From: JBGSZX01 sp964640545
GTDB taxonomy: Bacteria > Bdellovibrionota > UBA2428
DNA: 10,116 bases
Assembly: GCA_964640545.1 (NCBI GenBank)
Contig: CAZXHL010000100.1
Span: 1 to 10,116, forward strand
Reading direction: 5' to 3'
Positions 1 to 5,246 of this stretch are shown piece after piece. The translations under genes and the position numbers were made by a program. The notes beneath the pieces are model-generated. The model was not told the DNA's origin, did not search any database, and saw only the letters and a program-made list of their open reading frames with translations. Position 1 is the first letter of the stretch. Every line of letters starts with the position of its first letter.

Positions 1-26
1 CGATCATCCTCAAATTACTCACTTTT

Positions 27-56
27 TTGCTGGACTCATCGATCTTTTCTTATAGT
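27..56 (+). promoter_or_regulatory. Sigma-70-like promoter for the rpsB operon
   Basis: A -35-like TTGCTG (27-32) and a -10 TATAGT (51-56, one mismatch to TATAAT) are separated by 18 bp, with T-rich DNA around them. Transcription would begin near 63, giving a leader of about 158 nt before rpsB. It is the best promoter match upstream of the gene run, and no other convincing one appears until the final barrel gene. The assignment rests on consensus matching only. Confidence 0.6.
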
Positions 57-122
57 GTCGCAGCCAATCCAGACGGACCACAAGGCCCCTATGGAAATAC
101 ACACGTCGGAATCTAATAAAAC

Positions 123-206
123 AGTCCAGTCGGAGGGCTAATGGTCATCTCGCTTTTGCTCGATGCCTAACCCTCTGTAGGAATTCGGCGGAGGCTCAAC
201 TGGACT
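123..206 (+). promoter_or_regulatory. Structured rpsB mRNA leader, candidate S2 autoregulatory element
   Basis: The sequence shows an outer stem P1 (AGTCCAGT 123-130 with ACTGGACT 199-206, eight perfect pairs). Stacked directly on it is P2 (CGGAGGG 131-137 with CCCTCTG 171-177, seven pairs including one G-U). P2 encloses an imperfect hairpin (143-149 with 162-167, capped by GC/GC around a UUUU loop at 154-157). P1 ends one base before the rpsB Shine-Dalgarno (AGGAG, 208-212). The CGGAGG motif recurs at 189-194 and can pair with the same CCTCTG (172-177), so P2 has a competing hairpin. In Gammaproteobacteria, S2 represses rpsB-tsf through the rpsB leader. A similar role here is inferred from position and foldability, not from recognised homology. 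Confidence 0.5.
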
Positions 207-220
207 TAGGAGAAATAAAT

Positions 221-1090
221 ATGCCCGCAACTGTAACCATGAAAGACCTTCTCGAGGCCGGTGTTCACTTTGGCCACCAAACTAGCCGTTGGAACCCAAA
301 AATGAAGCCATACATCTTCGGCTCTCGTAACGGGATCTACATCATCGACCTTCAAAAAACTGTTGGCTTGGCGAAAGACGCCTTGACCTTCATCACTCAA
401 GTCGCTGCCCAAGGTAAAAAAGTTTTGTTCGTCGGAACAAAACCACAAGCTCAAGAAGTGGTTCGCTCCGAAGCGGAACGCGCTGGCTGCCCTTACGTGA
501 TCAACCGCTGGCTTGGTGGAACTCTCACTAACTTCCAAACGATCCAAAGCTGCCTCGTCAGCCTTGATAAGATCCAACAGAAAAAAGACACGGGTCTTGT
601 AGACGACATGCCTAAAAAAGAGCGTGCTGCTATGGAAAAAGAATACGAAAGACTCATGCGCAACCTTGGTGGCGTACGTGACCTGAAAGATCCTCCAGGA
701 GCGATCTTCGTTATCGACCCAAGCAAAGAGCACATCGCTGTTGCAGAAGCAGAATGTCTCAAGGTTCCTATCGTTGCTATCACTGACACAAACTGTGACC
801 CAGACCCGATCAACTACGTGATCCCCGGAAATGACGACGCGGTTAAATCCATCAAACTTTTCGCAACTGCCGTTGCTGAAGCTTACCTTGATGGCAAGAA
901 AATCTATGAAGAGAAAATGCGTGCTGTTTCTGACAAGAAAGAAGACGAACCTTCTGAAATCGAAGAAATCATTGCAGCTGAAGCTTCAACTGACCTTCCT
1001 CAAGGCGCAAAATCTACAACAACTGACCGCGAAGGTCGTAAAGTTGCCGTAGAAGTGAAACGCTCTATCAAAAAAGAAACTGCAGAATAA
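221..1090 (+). CDS. rpsB: 30S ribosomal protein S2
   Basis: This is ribosomal protein S2, which binds the 30S head-body junction near the 16S rRNA 3' side and helps recruit S1. Family motifs are clear: AGVHFGHQ (13-20), RWNPKM (23-28), VLFVGTKPQA (68-77), RWLGGTLTNF (96-105) and PIVAITDTNCDPDPINYVIPG (from 183). A charged helical hairpin spans about 106-148. The ATG at 221 follows AGGAG at 208-212 with an 8-nt spacer and matches the usual S2 N-terminus. At 289 aa it is about 48 residues longer than the E. coli protein. The excess is a charged C-terminal tail from about 228, acidic first and Lys/Arg-rich at the end. It is the first gene of the run, 42 bp ahead of tsf, the standard S2/EF-Ts pairing. 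The structured leader suggests feedback control by S2. Confidence 0.98.
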   Translation: MPATVTMKDLLEAGVHFGHQTSRWNPKMKPYIFGSRNGIYIIDLQKTVGLAKDALTFITQVAAQGKKVLFVGTKPQAQEVVRSEAERAGCPYVINRWLGGTLTNFQTIQSCLVSLDKIQQKKDTGLVDDMPKKERAAMEKEYERLMRNLGGVRDLKDPPGAIFVIDPSKEHIAVAEAECLKVPIVAITDTNCDPDPINYVIPGNDDAVKSIKLFATAVAEAYLDGKKIYEEKMRAVSDKKEDEPSEIEEIIAAEASTDLPQGAKSTTTDREGRKVAVEVKRSIKKETAE

Positions 1091-1120
1091 TTACATAAAA
1101 GTTTTTATTGAAAAGTATAT

Positions 1121-1125
1121 AGGAG
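1121..1125 (+). promoter_or_regulatory. tsf ribosome binding site that fixes the start
   Basis: AGGAG lies 7 nt before the ATG at 1133. A TTG two codons upstream in frame (1127) sits only 1 nt from this motif, so it cannot be the start. The protein therefore begins MAITAAAV, as usual for EF-Ts. Confidence 0.85.
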
Positions 1126-1132
1126 ATTGAAA

Positions 1133-2068
1133 ATGGCAATTACAGCAGCAGCAGTAAATGAATTACGCAAAAAAACAGGCGCCGGAATGATGGATTGCAA
1201 GAAAGCTCTTACAGAAGTCAACGGTGACATGGAACAAGCAGTAGACTTCCTTCGCAAAAAAGGAATGGCATCTGCAGCAAAGAAAGCTGGCCGTATTGCG
1301 GCTGAAGGTTTGGTTACAGCATTGGTTTCTAGTGACGGTAAAATTGCAACTGTCGTAGAAGTGAACTGTGAAACTGACTTCGTTGCAAAGAACGAAGACT
1401 TCACGGGTTTCCTTTCCAACGTTGCTGAGCAAATTACGGCAAAAGCTCCAACAAATATTGATGAGCTTGCTAAGCAAGACTTCATCAGTTCTCCAGGAAC
1501 AACTGTTGGTGACACAGTTACCGCATTGATTTCAAAAATTGGTGAGAACATCAAAGTTCGCCGTTTCGAAAGATTTGGCCTTCAAGGTGCTGGCGCTGTA
1601 GCTTCTTACGTTCACGCAGGTGGACAAATTGGAGTGATCGCTGAACTTGGTTGTGAGTCTGAAGCGACGGCTGCGAAGCCTGAACTTGCTGACTTGGCTC
1701 GCGACCTCTGCCTTCACATCGCAGCTCAGAAGCCTTCCTACCTTGTCGATGCTGACGTTCCACAAAGCGTTCTCGACAAAGAAGTTGAGATCGCAAAGGA
1801 CCAAGCTCGCCAAGCAGGCAAAAAAGAAGAATTCCTTGGAAAAATCGCTGAAGGTAAAGTTCGCAAGTATTGCGAAGAGCATTGCCTCATCAACCAAGGA
1901 TTCGTTAAAAATCCAGACGTTAAAATCAGTCAGTTGCTTGCAGACGCTTCAAAATCTTTCGGAGACAAAGTAACGGTTCGTCGCTTTGCTCGTTTCGAAC
2001 TCGGTGAAGGCATTGAGAAGAAACAAGAAGATTTTGCTGCTGAAGTAGCGGCAACAATCGGAGGCTAA
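1133..2068 (+). CDS. tsf: Translation elongation factor Ts
   Basis: EF-Ts is the cytoplasmic guanine-nucleotide exchange factor that strips GDP from EF-Tu. The N-terminal UBA-like module is evident (ELRKKTGAGMMDCKKAL, 10-26). The core signature CETDFVAKNEDF (79-90) contains the TDF residues that wedge into the EF-Tu nucleotide site. A second core half follows (FERFGLQGAGAVASYVH, then HAGGQIGVIAELGCE), and the C-terminal region ends RRFARFELGEGIEK. The length is 311 aa from ATG 1133, somewhat longer than the E. coli protein (about 283). It sits directly after rpsB with its own strong Shine-Dalgarno, and its last codons supply the GGAGG that probably serves pyrH. The intergenic 42 bp is AT-rich with no convincing promoter or terminator, so cotranscription with rpsB is expected. 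Confidence 0.98.
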   Translation: MAITAAAVNELRKKTGAGMMDCKKALTEVNGDMEQAVDFLRKKGMASAAKKAGRIAAEGLVTALVSSDGKIATVVEVNCETDFVAKNEDFTGFLSNVAEQITAKAPTNIDELAKQDFISSPGTTVGDTVTALISKIGENIKVRRFERFGLQGAGAVASYVHAGGQIGVIAELGCESEATAAKPELADLARDLCLHIAAQKPSYLVDADVPQSVLDKEVEIAKDQARQAGKKEEFLGKIAEGKVRKYCEEHCLINQGFVKNPDVKISQLLADASKSFGDKVTVRRFARFELGEGIEKKQEDFAAEVAATIGG

Positions 2069-2077
2069 GACGTCTTA

Positions 2078-2818
2078 ATGTCACCTATCTCCCCGGGCAA
2101 CAAATCGGACCTGAAATATTCAAAGATTTTGATCAAACTTTCCGGGGAGGCTCTTGCGGGCACCCGGGAGTTTGGACTCGACGCCGACACTCTGCAGTTC
2201 ATTGCCAACGAAATTCAATCCTTGAAAAGTCTTGGTGTTGATGTTGCGATTGTTGTCGGAGGTGGAAACATTTTTAGAGGTATTCAAGGTTCTGCTTCTG
2301 GAATGGATCGCACAACAGGCGACCACATGGGAATGCTGGCCACAACAATCAACGCCCTAGCCCTCCAAGACGCCTTGGAGCGCAACGACATTGACACCCG
2401 TGTACAGAGCGCCATCCCCATGGAAAAAGTAGTCGAGCCCTACATCCGTAGACGTGCCGTAAGGCACCTCGAAAAAGGTAGAGTTGTGATTTTTGCCAGT
2501 GGAACTGGCAACCCTTACTTCTCAACAGACACTGCCGCAGCTCTTAGAGCGATGGAAGTAGAAGCTGATGTTTTGGTGAAAGCGACTAAAGTAGATTTCA
2601 TTTACGACAAAGATCCGAAGAAATATCCGGATGCGAAAAAATATGAGCGTTTGAGCTACATCGACGTCCTCAACAAGGGCCTCGGAGTCATGGACAGCAC
2701 AGCGACTAGCTTGTGCATGGACAACAAATTGCCCATCGTCGTGATGAATCTGCAAGAAAAAGGCGCTCTCGCAAGACTCGTTAAAGGTGAAAAAGTAGGA
2801 ACCATTGTTAGCGTTTGA
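2078..2818 (+). CDS. pyrH: UMP kinase (uridylate kinase)
   Basis: This cytoplasmic amino-acid-kinase-fold enzyme phosphorylates UMP to UDP in pyrimidine nucleotide synthesis. Bacterial members are hexamers regulated by GTP and UTP. Visible motifs are KLSGEAL (20-26), GGGNIFRG (61-68), TTGDHMGMLAT (79-89), RRAVRHLEKGRVVIFASGTG (125-144) followed by NPYFSTDTAAA (145-155), and KVDFIYDKDPKKYP (171-184). The length of 246 aa is normal. The first in-frame start after the upstream stop is ATG 2078. Its only Shine-Dalgarno candidate is GGAGG at 2060-2064 inside the end of tsf, 13 nt away, which is long, so coupling to tsf translation is plausible. The roughly 13-residue N-terminal lead before KILIKLSGEAL is slightly longer than in most homologues. 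The gene follows tsf by 9 bp. Confidence 0.97.
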   Translation: MSPISPGNKSDLKYSKILIKLSGEALAGTREFGLDADTLQFIANEIQSLKSLGVDVAIVVGGGNIFRGIQGSASGMDRTTGDHMGMLATTINALALQDALERNDIDTRVQSAIPMEKVVEPYIRRRAVRHLEKGRVVIFASGTGNPYFSTDTAAALRAMEVEADVLVKATKVDFIYDKDPKKYPDAKKYERLSYIDVLNKGLGVMDSTATSLCMDNKLPIVVMNLQEKGALARLVKGEKVGTIVSV

Positions 2819-2852
2819 TCGCTTGCAGCCTTGTTTTAAATTAGCATTAGAC

Positions 2853-2885
2853 AATCGAGGTCAGTGCGAAAAATTGATCTCGGTT
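2853..2885 (+). promoter_or_regulatory. Hairpin between pyrH and frr
   Basis: Bases 2853-2863 pair with 2875-2885 over 11 consecutive pairs (nine Watson-Crick, two G-U). The loop is 11 nt, GUGCGAAAAAU. It lies 34 bp after the pyrH stop and 20 nt before the frr Shine-Dalgarno. There is no U-run after the 3' arm, only AT-rich sequence (AUAAAAUUU), so it does not look like an ordinary intrinsic terminator. Possible roles are an attenuator, a processing or mRNA-stability site, or nothing. A TATAAA at 2885-2890 resembles a -10 box, but no matching -35 is present. Confidence 0.4.
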
Positions 2886-2916
2886 ATAAAATTTAGTCAA
2901 TTTCTAGGAGCAGAAC

Positions 2917-3468
2917 ATGGAAGTCGAAGTTACAACCAAACCAAAAATGGAAAAAACTGTGGAGAACTTAAAAAGTGAGTTGTCCCGAGTCAGAACTGGA
3001 CGCGCTACTCCTGCGCTCGTTGAAAACATTAAAGTAGATTATTACGGAACGCCTACCCCGATCAGTCAAATGGCCCAAGTCTCCATCCCGGATCCCAAAA
3101 CCGTTCAGATTGCTAGTTGGGACCAGGGGGCCATCCCCCTAATTGAAAAAGCGATCATCGCCGCCAACATTGGCCTCAACCCCAACGTTGACGGAAAAGT
3201 CATTCGCCTTAACGTGCCTCCTCTCACGGAAGATCGTCGTAAAGACATCGCCAAAACGGTGAAGAAGTATGGGGAAGACACAAAAATCGCCGTCAGAAAC
3301 ATTCGCCGTGATGTGAACGAGGAAATCAAAAGCAAAGAAAAATCTAAAGAGCTTTCTGAAGACGACTCAAAGCGCCTCCAAGACACTGTCCAAAAGATCA
3401 CAGATACTTTTGTGGCCGAAGTGGACAAATTGGTCGAAGCGAAAATCAAGGACGTAATGACAGTCTAA
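2917..3468 (+). CDS. frr: Ribosome recycling factor
   Basis: RRF acts with EF-G in the cytoplasm to split the post-termination ribosome. The 183-aa length fits the family (about 185). Hallmarks are LSRVRTGRATPALVENIKVD (near 22-41), DYYGTPTPISQMAQVSIPD, GLNPNVDGKVIRLNVPPLTE, RRKDIAKTVKKYGEDTKIAVR and RRDVNEEIK. Together these outline the two-domain, tRNA-shaped fold with a long three-helix bundle. ATG 2917 has TAGGAG (2905-2910) 6 nt upstream and gives the expected N-terminus; a later Met at residue 11 would cut into the first helix. The stop codon overlaps the uppS start by one base (TAATG), so frr and uppS are probably translationally coupled. In many bacteria frr follows pyrH exactly as here. 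Confidence 0.98.
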   Translation: MEVEVTTKPKMEKTVENLKSELSRVRTGRATPALVENIKVDYYGTPTPISQMAQVSIPDPKTVQIASWDQGAIPLIEKAIIAANIGLNPNVDGKVIRLNVPPLTEDRRKDIAKTVKKYGEDTKIAVRNIRRDVNEEIKSKEKSKELSEDDSKRLQDTVQKITDTFVAEVDKLVEAKIKDVMTV

Positions 3469-4265
3469 TGGAAACTATCAATCCAGCTGTTGAAGCTTCA
3501 AAGACATTTTCACAACCTGAAATCGATGCAGAGAATGTCGTAAAAATCGAACGCAACAAGGTGCCCAAGCACGTTGCCATTATTATGGATGGCAACGGTC
3601 GTTGGGCCACCTCCAAAGGCTGGAATCGCAGCTTGGGACACGCCCAAGGCACGGCAACCGTCAAAGACATCATTCGTGAAGCTGACCGTTTAGGTGTTAA
3701 AATTCTTACGCTGTATTGCTTCTCGACTGAAAATTGGGGCAGACCGGCTGCTGAGATTGAAATGCTCATGAAGCTTCTGAGGGACTATCTTGTCCAAGAA
3801 ACTCAAGAGCTCATCGACAACAACATCAAACTCAACGCCCTAGGACAAACTCACCGAATCCCTAAAGAGATTCTGGATATATTAAACAACTCCATTGGAG
3901 TCACCAGCCAGAACACTGGAATGATCCTCAATTTTTGTATTAGCTATGGCGGCAGAGCTGAGATTCTCAGAGCCGTTCAACAAAGCTGCCGTGACTATGC
4001 CGATGGTAAGATCCAACTCTCCGATATCGACGACGAATATTTTTCTAATCATCTCTATACTGCTGGCATGCCTGATCCGGATGTCGTGATCCGAACTAGT
4101 GGCGAATCTAGAATTTCCAATTTCCTATTGTGGCAGCTTGCTTACTCAGAAATCATGATCCTAGATACTCCGTGGCCGGACTTTACCCCTGCCATGCTCG
4201 GAGACACACTTAAACAATTTTCCAAACGCAAACGTCGCTTTGGAAATACCGATGAAAGCCTATAA
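3468..4265 (+). CDS. uppS: Undecaprenyl diphosphate synthase (cis-prenyltransferase)
   Basis: The enzyme adds isopentenyl units in cis to farnesyl diphosphate. The product is the C55 lipid carrier used for peptidoglycan and surface-polysaccharide precursors. Motifs are VAIIMDGNGRWA (36-47, catalytic Asp 41), SLGH (55-58), LYCFSTENWGRP (82-93), NFCISYGGR (155-163) and the C-terminal signature DPDVVIRTSGESRISNFLLW (203-222) followed by QLAYSE. The start at 3468 overlaps the frr stop as TAATG and has only a weak, distant purine tract (AAGGA, 3448-3452), so reinitiation after frr is likely. The 265 aa include about 32 residues before the conserved core, longer than the roughly 15-18 usual in E. 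coli-type enzymes. A GTG at residue 32 is an alternative but lies too close to the core. The stop abuts cdsA with zero spacing. Confidence 0.97.
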   Translation: METINPAVEASKTFSQPEIDAENVVKIERNKVPKHVAIIMDGNGRWATSKGWNRSLGHAQGTATVKDIIREADRLGVKILTLYCFSTENWGRPAAEIEMLMKLLRDYLVQETQELIDNNIKLNALGQTHRIPKEILDILNNSIGVTSQNTGMILNFCISYGGRAEILRAVQQSCRDYADGKIQLSDIDDEYFSNHLYTAGMPDPDVVIRTSGESRISNFLLWQLAYSEIMILDTPWPDFTPAMLGDTLKQFSKRKRRFGNTDESL

Positions 4266-5108
4266 ATGACAAAAGAACTTCGCACCCGCTGGATTTACGC
4301 CCTACTTGCTGCGACCGTTGTAGGATTCGTCCTTCTTTTCCTAAATCCTATTTTTATCTTCCTCTTCGCCCTTATATGTGGACTTATTGGTTGGCGAGAA
4401 TTCGCCCGCCTCACCACCATCAAGGACAAATCATCATTCTACCTAGCAGGATTTGCGTGGGTGTTATCGGCCTTTACCTTGAGTTTTTTTCAGGGGCCAA
4501 ACTCTTATTTTTGGTTCTACCTTTCTTTATTCGGCTCATTCTCAGTATTAGCTCTCGAGCGACTTTTGGGAGTTTGGGGCTGGGTCAAACCAACTGACGA
4601 AACTCCCGAGAGAGCTTGGTTTCTCATTCAGCGTTTTGTCCTCGGGACTCTCTATATCTTTCTACTTTTTGGATTTGTCGGCCCTATCGCCATGAAGCCT
4701 CACGGCCAGCAGCTCCTTTTCATGGGAATCACATCCGTTGCCTTTGGTGATGCTGCCGCGTATTTTGGCGGAAAGCGCTTTGGCAAACAAAAATTATGGC
4801 CTCAGCTTTCTCCGGGGAAAACAGTGCAGGGGGCATACTTCTCTCTACTAGGAACGATACTAGGTGCGCTTGTGGTTTGGGGTGCCTGGAAATTATCGCC
4901 AGCCACCAGGCAGATGCCAATTAGTTCCACCCTACTGCTAGGCTTTCTCGCCTCTCCATTGGGAATGCTTGGTGATCTACTGGAAAGCATGATCAAACGA
5001 GATTCAGGAATGAAAGATTCAGGAACATTGCTACCTGGTCATGGTGGACTTTTAGACCGCACCGATGCACTAGTCTTTGTCTTCCCGATCATTTATTTTC
5101 TATTCTGA
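4266..5108 (+). CDS. cdsA: Phosphatidate cytidylyltransferase (CDP-diacylglycerol synthase)
   Basis: This inner-membrane enzyme converts phosphatidic acid and CTP to CDP-diacylglycerol, the precursor of the major phospholipids. The 280-aa protein is strongly hydrophobic, with about eight or nine predicted membrane segments (for example near 10-26, 29-42, 56-75, 80-97, 122-141, 148-166, 187-206 and 219-240). The conserved C-terminal half shows GDAAAYFGGKRFGKQ (161-175), LSPGKTVQGAYFS (181-193) and the family signature from SMIKRDSGMKDSG (241-253) through PGHGGLLDRTD (257-267). The metal-binding Asp residues are present. ATG 4266 follows the uppS stop directly and has no separate Shine-Dalgarno beyond GAAAG upstream, so translation is probably coupled. 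It is the last member of the tight frr-uppS-cdsA block before a 138-bp gap. Confidence 0.96.
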   Translation: MTKELRTRWIYALLAATVVGFVLLFLNPIFIFLFALICGLIGWREFARLTTIKDKSSFYLAGFAWVLSAFTLSFFQGPNSYFWFYLSLFGSFSVLALERLLGVWGWVKPTDETPERAWFLIQRFVLGTLYIFLLFGFVGPIAMKPHGQQLLFMGITSVAFGDAAAYFGGKRFGKQKLWPQLSPGKTVQGAYFSLLGTILGALVVWGAWKLSPATRQMPISSTLLLGFLASPLGMLGDLLESMIKRDSGMKDSGTLLPGHGGLLDRTDALVFVFPIIYFLF

Positions 5109-5111
5109 TCT

Positions 5112-5160
5112 CTGTAGTCTTTTGCCTGTAGTCTTTTGTCTGTATCCTCTTTCTGTATCG
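5112..5160 (+). repeat. Degenerate 14-nt tandem repeat
   Basis: Starting 4 bp after the cdsA stop, the unit CTGTAGTCTTTTGC (5112-5125) is followed by CTGTAGTCTTTTGT (5126-5139). A diverged 13-nt copy CTGTATCCTCTTT (5140-5152) and a partial CTGTATCG (5153-5160) come next. The first two copies differ at one base. The block is pyrimidine-rich and has no ORF. It may be replication slippage or remnant DNA; I see no known repeat family. Confidence 0.8.
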
Positions 5161-5200
5161 TTCGAAGCCATCACATAGCGCGTCAGAGTGCACAAATTAA

Positions 5201-5243
5201 GGAATTTAAGAGGGATTTAGGGGCAAAACTGTCTTAAATTACC
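5201..5243 (+). promoter_or_regulatory. Inverted repeat adjoining the rseP start codon
   Basis: AATTTAAGA (5203-5211) and TCTTAAATT (5232-5240) are perfect 9-bp inverted repeats. GG (5201-5202) can extend the stem with CC (5242-5243) across one bulged A. The loop (5212-5231) contains TAGGGG (5218-5223), the only Shine-Dalgarno-like motif near rseP, although it is 23 nt from the ATG in linear distance. The stem ends 3 nt before that ATG. It could be an RNA element controlling rseP initiation or a DNA operator; the sequence alone does not decide. Confidence 0.5.
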
Positions 5244-5246
5244 TGG

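Noticed and set aside
206..733. Long antisense open frame (175 codons) over rpsB
   Set aside because: Fully antisense to a highly conserved ribosomal gene, composition unlike a real protein, no recognisable domain; a shadow of rpsB codon use.
1095..1108. ATAAAAGTTTTTAT palindrome between rpsB and tsf
   Set aside because: The loop would be one or two bases, so no RNA hairpin can form, and it is simply AT-rich spacer.
1127..1132. TTG start two codons upstream for tsf
   Set aside because: It is only 1 nt from AGGAG; the ATG at 1133 has ideal spacing and the normal EF-Ts N-terminus.
1532..1897. Antisense open frames over tsf
   Set aside because: Same explanation: they mirror the biased codons of EF-Ts and show no domain or initiation signal.
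5201..5236. Sigma-E-like promoter (GGAATTT ... GTCTTA) before rseP
   Set aside because: The boxes are 23 bp apart rather than about 16, and the -10 would sit too close to the start codon; the inverted repeat explains the sequence better.
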